Assembly (NCBI GenBank): GCA_019359075.1
Contig: JAHHIB010000076.1
Span: forward strand, 1-43,570
DNA from: Kalymmatonema hyalinum WJT4-NPBG1
Lineage (GTDB): Bacteria; Cyanobacteriota; Cyanobacteriia; Cyanobacteriales; Nostocaceae
Direction of reading: 5' to 3'
DNA: 43,570 bases
Shown: positions 9,455 through 19,203 of the stretch, in pieces
Layout of the letters: each line of letters opens with the position of its first letter
Position numbering within the stretch: position 1 is the first letter of the stretch
Program-made: the position numbers and the translations under genes
The notes under the pieces: generated by a model
What the model saw: only the letters and a program-made list of their open reading frames with translations
Told to the model about the DNA's origin: nothing
Databases searched by the model: none

Positions 9455-12400
9455 TTAATAACTAACAAGCTGCTTTTCTTCCACAACTTGGGGATTGGCT
9501 TCTGGACTATCCGCTTCAGAAGGCGGAACCAATTGCCAGAACTTGGGCAAGAATTGCTGCCAATTTTCTAGAATCATTTTCGCCTTTTGTGAATCGGTCC
9601 GTTCAGCATGAGCTTTGATTAACTCTTGCAGTTGCTTCTCACCAGATGAGGTTATGACTCGTTGGAGTTTGACAATTTCCCGGTTGACTAACTCAGGGAA
9701 CATACCGTCTTCATCCAAGAAGTAGGCAAGCCCACCAGTCATCCCGGCGGCTACATTGCGTCCGACTTTTCCAAGGACGACAATGATACCACCAGTCATG
9801 TACTCACAGCAGTGATCCCCTGCTCCCTCAATCACTGCCGTACCTTTGGAGTTACGTACAGCAAAACGTTCTCCGGCTAAGCCTTGAGCAAACAAAACGC
9901 CACCAGTAGCACCGTAAAGGCAGGTGTTGCCAATAATCACGTTTTGTGCAGGGTTATAAGTGGCATCTGCTGGGGGCTTGATGATGATTTCACCACCGTG
10001 CATCCCTTTACCTACGTAGTCGTTTGCTTCCCCTTCAAGGGTGAGAAACATACCAGGAAGGTTAAACGCACCAAAACTTTGTCCAACACTCCCCTTGAAG
10101 TTAAGGTTAATTTGTCCTTCAAAGCCGTTGTCACCATAAAGGGATGCGATCGCCCCTGCTAAACGTGCGCCAATGGTTCTATCGGTGTTAACAACCGCCA
10201 CTGTTTTGGTGACAGAAGACTGGTTACGGATGGCAGCTTGAATGTCGGGATCGGCAAGCAATTGGTCATCCAAAACCACGCCGTTGCTATGAACTTCTTC
10301 ATGCACCAACCAACTGCGGTTTTCTTTTGTCTCTGGTAGCCGAAGCAAACAGTCTAGGTTGAGCGATCGCGTCTTTGTGATATGTGAGTCTTCTCGAACC
10401 TTCAACAAATCGGCACGTCCAACGACTTCTCTTAAGGAACGATACCCAAGTCTTGCTAACAGACTACGAACTTCTTCGGCTATGAAGTAGAAGAAGTTAA
10501 CAACGTGTTCTGGCATTCCGGTAAACCGCTTGCGCAGTTCTTCTTTCTGAGAAGCGACACCCACAGGGCAATTATTGGTGTGGCAGATCCGCGCCATGAT
10601 ACAACCTTCGGCAATCATGGCAATCGAACCGAAGCCAAATTCTTCTGCGCCCATCAATGCGCCCATCAGCACATCCCAACCACTCTTTAAGCCACCATCT
10701 ACGCGCAAAATTACGCGATCGCGCAGGCTATTTTCCATCAACACGCGATGCACTTCTGTCAATCCGAGTTCCCACGGTGAACCAGCGTGCTTAATAGAAC
10801 TCAATGGTGATGCTCCTGTACCGCCGTCGTGACCAGAAACCTGGATGATATCGGCGTTAGCTTTCGCTACACCAGCGGCGATCGTACCGATACCAATTTC
10901 TGCGACCAACTTCACCGACACCTGTGCTTTCGGGTTAATTTGGTGCAGGTCAAAGATGAGCTGCGCCAAGTCTTCAATCGAATAAATATCGTGGTGTGGT
11001 GGTGGTGAAATCAGTGTCACTCCGGGTTTAGAACGCCGCAACATCGCAATGTAGGGGCTAACTTTTGCTCCTGGGAGTTGTCCACCTTCTCCTGGTTTTG
11101 CACCTTGGGCGATTTTAATTTCAATTTGTTTGGCGCTCATCAGGTACTCTGGCGTCACACCAAAGCGTCCTGATGCGACTTGTTTAATTGCACTCGATGC
11201 AGTGTCGCCGTTCCGCAATCCTTTCAAGTGCGGTAGGGTTGCCGAGTGACGTGTTTCGTCTACGTCATCCAGGACTTTGTATCGTACTGGGTCTTCGCCA
11301 CCTTCTCCAGAGTTGGATCTACCACCAAGACGATTCATGGCGATCGCCAAAGTTTCGTGAGCTTCCCGTGATAACGCTCCCAGCGACATTCCACCCGTAC
11401 AGAAGCGCTTGACAATCTCACTCACTGACTCAACTTCTTCAATAGAAATAGGTGAGCGATCGCTCTGGAAATCTAGCAAATCACGCAATGCTGTTAACGG
11501 TCTATTTTCCAGGTGCTTCTTATAAACTTCGTAGTGGTCGTAGTCAGCGCCGTCCACTGCTTTATGCAGCGCTTTTGCGAGTTCTGGGCTGTTCATGTGG
11601 TACTCACCGTTCGGACGGTAGTTGACAAACCCAAGGTTTTGCAGCTTCTTGCTTGTCAGGTCTGGGAAAGCCTTACTATGGATTGCTAAAACTTCTTGAG
11701 CTAGTTCTCTGACGCTAAGACCACCTATGCGGGAAGTCGTGCCATAAAATCCCAGTTCTAATAAATCCTGACCAATGCCAATTGCCTCAAATATTTGCGC
11801 TGCTTGATAGCTGGAGAGCAAGGAAATCCCCATTTTGGAGAGAATTTTCAGTAAACCACTTTCTACTGCCTTGCGATAGTTGACAAAAGCTTGCTCCAAG
11901 CTGATGGCAGTGATTTTACCCCGTTCCATAAACTGTTGAGTTTTCGGGTCGAACCACCAATCACGTATGGTATCCAAAGCCATATACGGGCAAACAGCAC
12001 CTGCACCGTAGCCAATAAGACACCCAAAGTGATGAGTACTCCAGCACTGGGCAGTATCAACCACCAAAGATGTTTTCATCCGCAGTCCTTCGCGGATCAA
12101 GTGATGATGTACTGCACCCACCGCCAACAGAGGAGGGATATAGCTGTACTCAGTATCAATGCCATCACCTACGCGATCGCTCAGAATCAGTATCTTAGCT
12201 CCTGTCCGCACCGATTCAGCGGCTTGTGCTTGCAAAGACTGAACTGCTGCTTTCAATCCTTCTGGACCTGAGGCTATTTCAAATAGAGTTGATAACTGTG
12301 CTGTGGCAAATCCCGACAGCTTGATAGCTTCCAATTCTGCCTCATTGATCACTGGTGAATCTAGCTTCAGTCTCTTGGCATATTCTGGCTTGGGATCGAG

Positions 12401-14173
12401 TAAGTTACCCCGCTCACCCAATTCTACTTTCAAGGACATCACCAGACTTTCTCTCAAGGGGTCAATCGGTGGGTTCGTCACCTGCGCAAAGCGCTGTTTG
12501 AAATAGTCATAAAGCAAGTGTGGTTTTTCTGACAGCACTGCTAAAGGAATATCGTCCCCCATGCAGAAAGTCGGCTCTTTGCCTTCCATTGCCATTGGCT
12601 GAATCACCATTTCCACATCTTCTGTGGTATATCCAAAGCCAATTTGCTGTCGCAGCAAGGCTTGTCTGTCAATTTGGTTGGTGGAATGTCCGTTTTGGTT
12701 AGTGCTGGCATGTCCATTCTCTTTGACACCGTTACCATTAACCACGACTGACTGACCATTCACGAGTTGCTTGAGTTCTTGGCGGTACTGGCGCAACCAT
12801 TCCCCATAAGGTTGCTGTTTGGCGATGCGCTGCTTGATCTCCCAATTCTTCAGCACCTCTTGGCTTTCTAAATCCACAGCAATCATTTGCCCTGGTCCAA
12901 GTCTGCCTTTTTCCAGAATGTTGGCTTCGTCTATGTTCACCACTCCTGCTTCGGAAGCCACAATAATGTAGTCATCCTTGGTAATGCAGTAACGAGCTGG
13001 TCTTAAACCATTACGGTCTAGTGTCGCCCCGACTTTGCGCCCATCGCCGAACACCAATAATGCTGGTCCATCCCAGGCTTCTTGCAAACCACTGTAGTAT
13101 TCGTAAAAATCAATTATCTCCGGGAAATTACGCAACTCTGGTTGATTTTGGTAAGCCTCTGGAACCATAATCATTAACGCTTCCAGCGGGCTGCGTCCAG
13201 AACGCACGAGCAACTCCAACACATTGTCTAAGGTGGCTGAGTCGCTGTTGTCAATGTAAACAAACGGTTTTAATTCATCAATGCGAGATTTCCAAATTGG
13301 ATGATGCAAACTGGCTTCTCGTGCCATCATCCAGTTGATGTTACCTAATAGGGTGTTGATTTCACCGTTATGACCCAAAAGTCGCATCGGTTGAGCTAAA
13401 GGCCATTTGGGCATGGTATTGGTACTAAAGCGCCGATGGTATACAGCAAAGGCGCTCTTGTATGCCGGATTTTTTAAATCGTCATAGAAATCTCCTAAGA
13501 CAGCTGAACGCACCATGCCTTTGTAAACAATTGTGCGGCTTGACAGCGAGCAGATGTAAAAGTCTTCAGACCAGTTGCAGTTGAGGAAATTGCGCATCGC
13601 TTGACCAATTCGGCGGCGGGTAATATACAGATGCCGTTCTAGTTCATCGCCACTTTTGTCTTCGGACGCTACAAAAATTTGTTCTATTTGGGGTTGATTT
13701 TCTCTTGCTTGGATCCCGAGTAATTTAGGCTGCACTGGCACTACTCGCCAGCCCAGTACAGTCAATTTTTCCGACTCTGCTACTTGCTCAAGTGTTGCAC
13801 GAGCCTTTTGGGCTGCTTCGGGATCTTGTGGTAAAAATATCATCCCCACAGCAATATTTTCGGTGGAGGGAAGTTGGATCCCGCGCCCAACGAAATCCTC
13901 TTGGAACAACGTCCAAGGTATCGCGGTCAATATTCCCGCGCCATCACCAGAGTCTTGATCTGCACTACAACCGCCCCGGTGTTCCAAGCAGGTCAAAGCA
14001 GCCAAAGCTTTTTCTACTATTTCATGACTGGCATAGTTTTGGCGATGGGCAATAAAACCCACACCACATGCATCTCGTTCTTCTACGAGCCATCTTTGTC
14101 CTGGATAGATAGACCCTAAGGAAGTATCTGATGATGTCATTTTTTGTGCTTGATTCATCCGTTTTTTATTCAT
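9455..14173 (-). CDS. gltS: Glutamate synthase large subunit, probably ferredoxin-dependent
   Basis: Transfers the amide of glutamine to 2-oxoglutarate to give two glutamates, the second half of the GS-GOGAT ammonium assimilation cycle. The protein is 1572 aa, the length class of cyanobacterial Fd-GOGAT. The class II amidotransferase nucleophile is Cys36 ([13 protein letters not shown]), so a 35-residue propeptide is presumably removed. The amidotransferase domain runs to about residue 430, followed by the central domain, then the FMN domain with [16 protein letters not shown]. The 3Fe-4S ligands are in [16 protein letters not shown] near residues 1185-1200, and the Gly-rich beta-helix domain lies at about 1390-1490. 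No gltD-like small subunit lies nearby, which fits the ferredoxin form, though I did not verify the ferredoxin loop. The ATG has AGGG 8 nt upstream. A Gly/Asn-rich linker near residue 480-500 ([18 protein letters not shown]) looks flexible. Confidence 0.95.
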   Translation of the reverse strand: MNKKRMNQAQKMTSSDTSLGSIYPGQRWLVEERDACGVGFIAHRQNYASHEIVEKALAALTCLEHRGGCSADQDSGDGAGILTAIPWTLFQEDFVGRGIQLPSTENIAVGMIFLPQDPEAAQKARATLEQVAESEKLTVLGWRVVPVQPKLLGIQARENQPQIEQIFVASEDKSGDELERHLYITRRRIGQAMRNFLNCNWSEDFYICSLSSRTIVYKGMVRSAVLGDFYDDLKNPAYKSAFAVYHRRFSTNTMPKWPLAQPMRLLGHNGEINTLLGNINWMMAREASLHHPIWKSRIDELKPFVYIDNSDSATLDNVLELLVRSGRSPLEALMIMVPEAYQNQPELRNFPEIIDFYEYYSGLQEAWDGPALLVFGDGRKVGATLDRNGLRPARYCITKDDYIIVASEAGVVNIDEANILEKGRLGPGQMIAVDLESQEVLKNWEIKQRIAKQQPYGEWLRQYRQELKQLVNGQSVVVNGNGVKENGHASTNQNGHSTNQIDRQALLRQQIGFGYTTEDVEMVIQPMAMEGKEPTFCMGDDIPLAVLSEKPHLLYDYFKQRFAQVTNPPIDPLRESLVMSLKVELGERGNLLDPKPEYAKRLKLDSPVINEAELEAIKLSGFATAQLSTLFEIASGPEGLKAAVQSLQAQAAESVRTGAKILILSDRVGDGIDTEYSYIPPLLAVGAVHHHLIREGLRMKTSLVVDTAQCWSTHHFGCLIGYGAGAVCPYMALDTIRDWWFDPKTQQFMERGKITAISLEQAFVNYRKAVESGLLKILSKMGISLLSSYQAAQIFEAIGIGQDLLELGFYGTTSRIGGLSVRELAQEVLAIHSKAFPDLTSKKLQNLGFVNYRPNGEYHMNSPELAKALHKAVDGADYDHYEVYKKHLENRPLTALRDLLDFQSDRSPISIEEVESVSEIVKRFCTGGMSLGALSREAHETLAIAMNRLGGRSNSGEGGEDPVRYKVLDDVDETRHSATLPHLKGLRNGDTASSAIKQVASGRFGVTPEYLMSAKQIEIKIAQGAKPGEGGQLPGAKVSPYIAMLRRSKPGVTLISPPPHHDIYSIEDLAQLIFDLHQINPKAQVSVKLVAEIGIGTIAAGVAKANADIIQVSGHDGGTGASPLSSIKHAGSPWELGLTEVHRVLMENSLRDRVILRVDGGLKSGWDVLMGALMGAEEFGFGSIAMIAEGCIMARICHTNNCPVGVASQKEELRKRFTGMPEHVVNFFYFIAEEVRSLLARLGYRSLREVVGRADLLKVREDSHITKTRSLNLDCLLRLPETKENRSWLVHEEVHSNGVVLDDQLLADPDIQAAIRNQSSVTKTVAVVNTDRTIGARLAGAIASLYGDNGFEGQINLNFKGSVGQSFGAFNLPGMFLTLEGEANDYVGKGMHGGEIIIKPPADATYNPAQNVIIGNTCLYGATGGVLFAQGLAGERFAVRNSKGTAVIEGAGDHCCEYMTGGIIVVLGKVGRNVAAGMTGGLAYFLDEDGMFPELVNREIVKLQRVITSSGEKQLQELIKAHAERTDSQKAKMILENWQQFLPKFWQLVPPSEADSPEANPQVVEEKQLVSY

Positions 14174-15041
14174 AGACTATCCCTGACGTCTTGGTTACAA
14201 TTTTTGCGACTTCTTGTTAGAAAAATTTTGCTAAATCAGGAGATGCAGAAATATGGAGAAATACAGAATAACTGAAAATTAGGGAAAAAAAATTTAACTT
14301 CAGGTTTAATTTTTGCTTCACCCGTGTTAAAATGGTTTCGTTATTTCTCGTGTTTATACTGAGTTAAGGAAATTACTTTTACTCCGACCGTTGTTTATCT
14401 ATAATTAATTCGAGTCGGTATGCATTTCCTCAATTCTCTGTTCTTGAACGCTCGCTACTTTCCAGGTCTAGCGTTTCGCGGCTTACCTGAAAAAAACTCA
14501 AACATATGGCTTGACTAGTTTTAAATCTAAAATTATCCCGATTTGGCAACAAAATCAGCGTATTACACTATATACCCATTTGACAATTCCTATCCTATAT
14601 ATCCTTAATTTTTTCTAATTTTTTATTGATTGCTCATTGTCACTGTTGCTACCAATATGACTTTACGTGCACAACAACCTTGGTAGCACAGAAGATTTCA
14701 TTACTTCAATTCTGGCAACGAAAACAGCTGTCATATCTCAGTAGCGCTCATGTTACTTAGCGCTCGTAATTTTGATAGTTGTACCGGAGAAATTATTGGT
14801 TGTTTTATAAAGATAAAAAGCCCATATATACAATATCACATCCCGTTCTCGATCAGAACCCATGTCATTATTTCTTGATTTTGACAACTTACGCACTACG
14901 CTTGTGTGTTGAAACTGGGTGTCGGCTTTGACATATAGGATTTATTGAGCGATTCAGAAATTTCCCTACATTTATACCCTACACCTGATAATGAGTTACC
15001 CAGTGCCTTAAGAAATTATTTTTAGAAGTATATTGCGAATC
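14174..15041. other. Divergent spacer between gltS and the glycosidase gene
   Basis: This 870-bp region separates divergent genes and should hold both promoters. It is AT-rich with no plausible gene. I looked for an NtcA site (GTA-N8-TAC) upstream of the nitrogen-assimilation gene and did not find a convincing one by eye. Nothing else is supported. Confidence 0.4.
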
Positions 15042-17171
15042 ATGGGAGAAATACTAACTTTTTGCCGACAGCAACACCGCAGTGGTATTCCCAATGCAGG
15101 TAATAGCAGGTTTGTCAGGGTTTTTGTGTCACCCATACTTTTGACACTACTGTGCTTAACAGCTACCTGTAGAGATGCAAAAGCACAGTCTTCTTCATTA
15201 AAGACTGGCACGACGGAGACACAAAGACACAGGAACACAGAGAATTCTCCCCATCAACAGGTCTCTCAGTCTCCACGTCCTCTTGCTCAACACTCACCTG
15301 CACCTCCGGCTTTATTAGGTGTAATTTCCTATGGTACCCAAATTTCTCTCAATGGTCACACCTTATCTGGGGCTTGGTTGCAGCAACGCCAAAAAACAGG
15401 CTCGTTGAGCATTCATCTAAGTGACGGGGCAGTTAAGCAATTATTGGGTGTAGATTTATTAGACACTCTTCATCCAACGACACAACCAATACAGTGGTTT
15501 TCATCTAATACTAAACCACTGGTTTTAACTAGTTTATTAACAACAGGATATCGGTATCTAGATATTACAAATATAGCAAAAACAGCCAGATGGCAGATGC
15601 AAGCTAATGGTAAAACGTTAGTAATTACCACACCAAAGGCAAAAATCACAAATATTTATCAGGATAAGCAACCTGTAGGCGATCGCATGATCGTAGATTT
15701 AGATCGCCCAACTCCCTGGCAAATCACACAAGGGATACCAGCAAGAAAACTTCAACCTCAAATAGAGGACAAAGGGATAAGGGGACAACGAGACAAGGAG
15801 AATTCCTTAACACAGCTTCCCTTGTCGCCCCCAGTTTCTTCCTCTCTACCAAATAGAGAGTGGACAATTACGCTTGATGGAATAGCAGATCCAGCGTTGG
15901 TACAACGCTATACTCCCCCCTCTCCCTCATCTCCCTCATCTCCCTCATCTCCCTTATCTCCCTTATCTCCACCAGCGACGCCAACACCTAAATCACTGAT
16001 ACAGCAAGTAGAGGTAGTTAATAATCAAACAATAATTTACCTCAATGTTCCTTTTGGTTTAGCTCCTCGGGTTAGCACTGTCCCTAACCCCAACCGTCTG
16101 ATTGTTGAAATTCGACCTGATGCGATGGTGGAGAGAAATATTGCATGGGCACCAGGGTTGATATGGCGACAGCGGTTTGTGAATTTAGGTCAAGAACGCT
16201 TTCCAGTTGTGTGGTTAGAAATGAATCCTACTAGCGCCTCTGGGATAAAACTGAAACCTATTTGGACAAGCACGAACACCTTAGTAGGCACTGCTCCCCT
16301 GATTCAAACGGCACAACAATACTCAGCAGTTGCTGCAATTAATGGTGGTTATTTTAACCGCAATAATCGATTACCTCTGGGTGCGATTCGTCGCGATGGT
16401 CAATGGTTGTCAAGTCCCATTCTTAACCGGGGAGCGATCGCGTGGAATGATTCTGGACAATTTTACATCGGTCGTCTCAACCTGGTAGAAACTCTGATTG
16501 GTAACAATAATTTACAGTTACCAATTTTGACTCTCAACAGTGGCTACGTTCAGAGTGGTATTGCCCGTTACACCCCTGCATGGGGAGCAACCTACACTCC
16601 CCTCACTGACAACGAAACCATTCTCGTTGTCCAGAAAAACCAGCTTATCAATCAGCTCATAGGAGGTAAAGTTGGGGAAACTGCCGTTCCAATACCACAG
16701 GATGGCTACCTGCTAACATTACGCGGTAAGGCTACAACCAGTGCCTCTAGCTTACCCGTTGGGTCTTCCGTAAAAATCACCAGTTCCACTGCTCCTGCTG
16801 ATTTTAGCCGTTACCCACACATTTTAGGAGCAGGACCACTGCTTGTGCAAAATCGTCAAATCGTCCTTGATGCCAAAGGCGAAAAATTTAGCGATGCCTT
16901 TATCGCCCAAAAGGCTGTTCGCAGTGGGATCTGCACAACGACAACAGGAAATCTCATTATTGCGGCTGTACATAATCGCGCTGGCGGTGCAGGACCTACC
17001 TTGGCAGAACACGCTCAACTCATGCAGCTTTTAGGGTGCGTAAATGCTCTTAATTTGGATGGTGGCAGTTCTACTAGTCTTTACTTAGGAGGGCAACTCC
17101 TTGACCGTTCTCCTAATACTGCTGCTCGTGTTCACAACGGAATTGGTATTTTCTTGCAACTCCGCCGCTAA
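15042..17171 (+). CDS. Secreted phosphodiester glycosidase family protein (NAGPA/DUF2233 domain)
   Basis: The C-terminal part, from about residue 380, carries the NAGPA-type fold. Visible motifs are AAINGGYFNRNNRLPLGAIR, a Ser/Thr-rich middle, and the hallmark LNLDGGSSTSLYLGG near the end. Family members hydrolyse N-acetylglucosamine-1-phosphodiester-type bonds or related exopolysaccharide linkages. The true substrate here is unknown. A hydrophobic segment (VSPILLTLLCLTATC) ends in AKAQ, a good signal-peptidase site, so the protein is exported. I chose the ATG at 15042. The frame also opens at a TTG three codons earlier, and neither start has a clear Shine-Dalgarno sequence. The N-terminal half is odd: three low-complexity tracts of repeat DNA are translated in frame (near 15210-15290, 15765-15850 and 15921-15965, the last giving a Ser/Pro ladder), inserted around an AMIN-like or otherwise unassigned region. 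Confidence 0.85.
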   Translation: MGEILTFCRQQHRSGIPNAGNSRFVRVFVSPILLTLLCLTATCRDAKAQSSSLKTGTTETQRHRNTENSPHQQVSQSPRPLAQHSPAPPALLGVISYGTQISLNGHTLSGAWLQQRQKTGSLSIHLSDGAVKQLLGVDLLDTLHPTTQPIQWFSSNTKPLVLTSLLTTGYRYLDITNIAKTARWQMQANGKTLVITTPKAKITNIYQDKQPVGDRMIVDLDRPTPWQITQGIPARKLQPQIEDKGIRGQRDKENSLTQLPLSPPVSSSLPNREWTITLDGIADPALVQRYTPPSPSSPSSPSSPLSPLSPPATPTPKSLIQQVEVVNNQTIIYLNVPFGLAPRVSTVPNPNRLIVEIRPDAMVERNIAWAPGLIWRQRFVNLGQERFPVVWLEMNPTSASGIKLKPIWTSTNTLVGTAPLIQTAQQYSAVAAINGGYFNRNNRLPLGAIRRDGQWLSSPILNRGAIAWNDSGQFYIGRLNLVETLIGNNNLQLPILTLNSGYVQSGIARYTPAWGATYTPLTDNETILVVQKNQLINQLIGGKVGETAVPIPQDGYLLTLRGKATTSASSLPVGSSVKITSSTAPADFSRYPHILGAGPLLVQNRQIVLDAKGEKFSDAFIAQKAVRSGICTTTTGNLIIAAVHNRAGGAGPTLAEHAQLMQLLGCVNALNLDGGSSTSLYLGGQLLDRSPNTAARVHNGIGIFLQLRR
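15921..15965. repeat. 9-bp tandem repeat inside a coding gene
   Basis: Five units of TCTCCCTCA/TCTCCCTTA in register, keeping the reading frame and encoding Ser-Pro-Ser or Leu-Ser-Pro steps. The same unit recurs at 33132-33158 inside another gene on the opposite strand. Confidence 0.85.
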
Positions 17172-17624
17172 GGCTTTTACAGGAAGTAGTTAGTGAGACT
17201 TTTTGACGACTCACCTCTAACCATTGACAACTGAAAATTCATATAGCAATCCGGTTTTATTTTTGAAAAAATTTAAGTATCTTTCGGGTGAGCAATACCC
17301 ACTATATCTGGGTTATGTCTGGGTTTTGCTGAGTATTGCCCACCCTACGTGTATTTCAAAAATCAAATAGGAATCCTATAGATACATAAGTAACCAATGA
17401 TGCTTGACTTTAAAGCTGAGAATAAGTTGCGATATGACTTGATAAAGACTTGGTGTAGACACAGTAGTTTCAGGGATTATTAATGACACTCTACTATCTG
17501 ATTTTGCTATGTTTGGCAGAAGTGGTATGAATTGCTCATCTTCGCAATTGCAACTTCGTGCCTTGTTTTTTCATCAATGGTTAAAGAGTACTGACGGTTT
17601 GTTGTATCACAAGATGAGGTAAAT
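17172..17624. other. Spacer holding the 139-bp MITE-like element
   Basis: Apart from the inverted-repeat element at 17242-17380, this spacer shows no gene. The remaining 240 bp before the cupin gene presumably contain its promoter. GAGG, six bases before the ATG at 17625, is a good ribosome-binding site. Confidence 0.4.
17242..17380. mobile_element. MITE-like element, 139 bp
   Basis: The terminal inverted repeats span 27 bp with a few mismatches. The left end starts TATAGCAATCC and runs to TTTTTGAAA (17242-17268). The right end (17354-17380), reverse-complemented, starts TATAGGATTCC and ends TTTTTGAAA. An inner inverted pair (GGGTGAGCAATACCC near 17287-17301, and its imperfect complement near 17331-17346) makes the whole element nearly self-complementary. 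There is no coding capacity. The TATAGCAATCC end is typical of dispersed cyanobacterial palindromic elements. Confidence 0.65.
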
Positions 17625-18056
17625 ATGGCTCAATTTCAAGAAGCAACACAGACTAACACATTGCCCCTTCCGCCCGCTGTTACCCCAAGAGGCGTGGCGG
17701 CAACTGAACTTCGCCCTTGGGGTTCATTTACTGTTTTAGAAGAAGGACGTGGATATAAAATCAAGCGCATTGAAGTTAAGCCCGGACACCGCCTCAGCTT
17801 GCAAATGCATCACCACCGTAGTGAACATTGGATTGTCGTCTGTGGTACAGCCAAGGTTGTTTGTGGTGATCAAGAAGTCTTGCTGAGCAATAATCAGTCA
17901 ACCTATGTACCGCATTGTACAACTCATCGATTAGAGAATCCTGGCGTGATTCCCTTGGTGTTGATTGAAGTTCAAAATGGGGAATATTTAGGAGAAGATG
18001 ATATTGTCCGCTACCAGGACGACTACGCCCGTGTTGAAGATAAAAAGAAATCATAG
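17625..18056 (+). CDS. Mannose-6-phosphate isomerase type II-like cupin protein
   Basis: A 143-aa stand-alone cupin corresponding to the C-terminal isomerase domain of bifunctional mannose-1-phosphate guanylyltransferase / mannose-6-phosphate isomerases. The family start RPWGSFTVLEEG is present. The metal-binding cupin motif 1 is LQMHHHRSEHWIVVCGTAKV, and motif 2 is YVPHCTTHRLENPG, followed by LIEVQNGEYLGEDDIVRYQDDYAR, the usual C-terminus of this family. It probably interconverts mannose-6-phosphate and fructose-6-phosphate to feed GDP-mannose for glycan synthesis, but stand-alone copies could serve other sugar phosphates. The ATG has GAGG at a 6-nt spacing. It is followed by a strong intrinsic terminator, so it is probably a single-gene unit. 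Confidence 0.9.
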   Translation: MAQFQEATQTNTLPLPPAVTPRGVAATELRPWGSFTVLEEGRGYKIKRIEVKPGHRLSLQMHHHRSEHWIVVCGTAKVVCGDQEVLLSNNQSTYVPHCTTHRLENPGVIPLVLIEVQNGEYLGEDDIVRYQDDYARVEDKKKS

Positions 18057-18189
18057 GGCGAGATCAAAATTCCCAAAGTCATCTACACTGCTTTAAGCGC
18101 TTTGAGCGAAAAATTGAATATACCGATGAGGAAATTCCTGCCTAAGCTAGCAGGAAATCAAACTCAGGCAAAGTGTGCTATTCTATGTG

Positions 18190-18221
18190 AAACCCGGTTC
18201 CTTGATGAAACCGGGTTTTTT
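18190..18221 (+). terminator. Intrinsic terminator after the cupin gene
   Basis: AAACCCGGTT and AACCGGGTTT form a 10-bp stem with a 9-nt loop, followed by a run of T. It is a classical Rho-independent terminator and also shields the next promoter. Confidence 0.85.
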
Positions 18222-18297
18222 AGCTCATGTGTCTGGTTTTTAGCTGCTTTATTTTTTCAACTATTTATCGAGGTTTATTAAGATTTTTGCTTAACTG

Positions 18298-18321
18298 TTA
18301 CAACCCCGCTTGTAATATAAA
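18298..18321 (+). promoter_or_regulatory. Palindrome TTACAA-N6-TTGTAA abutting a possible -10 box
   Basis: A perfect 6+6 inverted repeat at 18298-18315 runs directly into TATAAA (18316-18321), a plausible -10 element, about 30 bp before the start codon of the Fe-S protein gene. The position suggests an operator. It does not match the CAAC-N6-GTTG site known for cyanobacterial SufR, so the regulator is unknown. Confidence 0.4.
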
Positions 18322-18350
18322 ATTGGTTTTTCAATTGCATTGCTACTTTT

Positions 18351-18680
18351 ATGATTCAATTGAGCAAAGCTGCGGCAACTGAAATAGGGCGATTAAAATC
18401 AAAGCAGCACCCAAATGTCTTGTTTCGTTTGGCTGTCAAGCCTGGTGGTTGTTCCGGGTGGTATTATGATATGTCTTTTGATAAAGCGGTACAGGTAGGT
18501 GAGCGCGTTTTTGACTCTCAAGGTATTCAAGTCGTCATAGATGCTGAAAGCTTAGAATACATTAAGGGGTTGACTTTGGATTATTCAGAAGATTTGATGG
18601 GCGGTGGTTTTCGCTTCCACAACCCCCAAGCAAAAGCGACTTGTGGATGTGGTAACTCCTTTTCAGCAAATCATGACTAG
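18351..18680 (+). CDS. HesB/IscA-type iron-sulfur cluster assembly protein
   Basis: A 109-aa A-type carrier protein that binds and passes Fe-S clusters or iron to apoproteins. The three invariant cysteines are present: Cys34 in KPGGCSGWYY, and Cys98 and Cys100 in the C-terminal CGCGNSF motif. The fold region DSQGIQVVIDAESLEYIKG and the GGGFRFHNP stretch are standard. It could be called IscA, SufA or ErpA. Sequence alone does not settle which, so no symbol is given. It sits 91 bp upstream of rpsL, but a strong promoter lies between them, so the two are probably separately initiated. A TTACAA/TTGTAA palindrome overlaps its own presumed promoter. Confidence 0.93.
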   Translation: MIQLSKAAATEIGRLKSKQHPNVLFRLAVKPGGCSGWYYDMSFDKAVQVGERVFDSQGIQVVIDAESLEYIKGLTLDYSEDLMGGGFRFHNPQAKATCGCGNSFSANHD

Positions 18681-18692
18681 TGATCAAAAAGT

Positions 18693-18722
18693 TTGACACA
18701 AAAGCATAAAAAAAGATATAAT
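18693..18722 (+). promoter_or_regulatory. Consensus sigma70-type promoter of the str cluster
   Basis: TTGACA at 18693-18698 and TATAAT at 18717-18722 both match consensus exactly, separated by 18 bp of A-rich sequence, 49 bp before the rpsL start codon. Such a strong promoter fits highly expressed ribosomal genes. The start site would be near 18729-18730, giving a leader of about 40 nt. Confidence 0.8.
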
Positions 18723-18771
18723 CAGGATTTGTTAAAAGTTAGACTATAGGCAGCTTTTCGCGCTGTAACTC

Positions 18772-19149
18772 ATGCCAACTATACAGCAGCTCATACGTAA
18801 CGAACGCGAACAAACGCGTCAGAAAACCAAGTCCCCAGCTCTAAAGCAATGCCCTCAACGTCGGGGTGTTTGTACTAGGGTATACACGACCACACCGAAA
18901 AAGCCAAACTCAGCTCTACGCAAAGTAGCAAGGGTAAGATTGACCTCTGGATTTGAAGTCACAGCTTACATTCCAGGGATTGGTCATAACTTACAAGAAC
19001 ACTCTGTTGTAATGATTCGCGGCGGTCGCGTCAAGGACTTACCAGGCGTGAGATACCACATTATCCGTGGAACTTTAGATACAGCCGGAGTCAAAGACCG
19101 CAAGCAAGGTCGTTCCAAATATGGAACAAAACGTCCTAAAAAGTCCTAA
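18772..19149 (+). CDS. rpsL: 30S ribosomal protein S12
   Basis: S12 is part of the decoding centre of the small subunit and the classical site of streptomycin resistance. The 125-aa protein has the universally conserved [18 protein letters not shown] block, with the wild-type Lys, and [21 protein letters not shown], then the basic C-terminal tail. No resistance substitution is evident at these motifs. It is the first gene of the str cluster, behind the consensus promoter at 18693-18722. No Shine-Dalgarno sequence is seen close to the ATG, so initiation may rely on S1 or an unstructured leader. Unlike the tight operon of many bacteria, it is followed by a terminator-like hairpin and a 597-bp spacer before rpsG. 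Confidence 0.98.
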   Translation: MPTIQQLIRNEREQTRQKTKSPALKQCPQRRGVCTRVYTTTPKKPNSALRKVARVRLTSGFEVTAYIPGIGHNLQEHSVVMIRGGRVKDLPGVRYHIIRGTLDTAGVKDRKQGRSKYGTKRPKKS

Positions 19150-19162
19150 AAAGTAGATCAGG

Positions 19163-19203
19163 TGCGATTAATCGCATCAAGTAACGATTAATCGCATTTT
19201 TTT
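19163..19203 (+). terminator. Intrinsic terminator after rpsL
   Basis: TGCGATTAATCG and CGATTAATCGCA form a 12-bp stem around a 10-nt loop, followed by seven T. It would separate rpsL from rpsG-fusA-tuf. Each arm is itself part of a palindrome (TGCGATTAATCGCA), so alternative folds are possible. Confidence 0.8.

Noticed and set aside
14174-15041. NtcA site for the glutamate synthase gene
   Set aside because: No convincing GTA-N8-TAC was found by eye.
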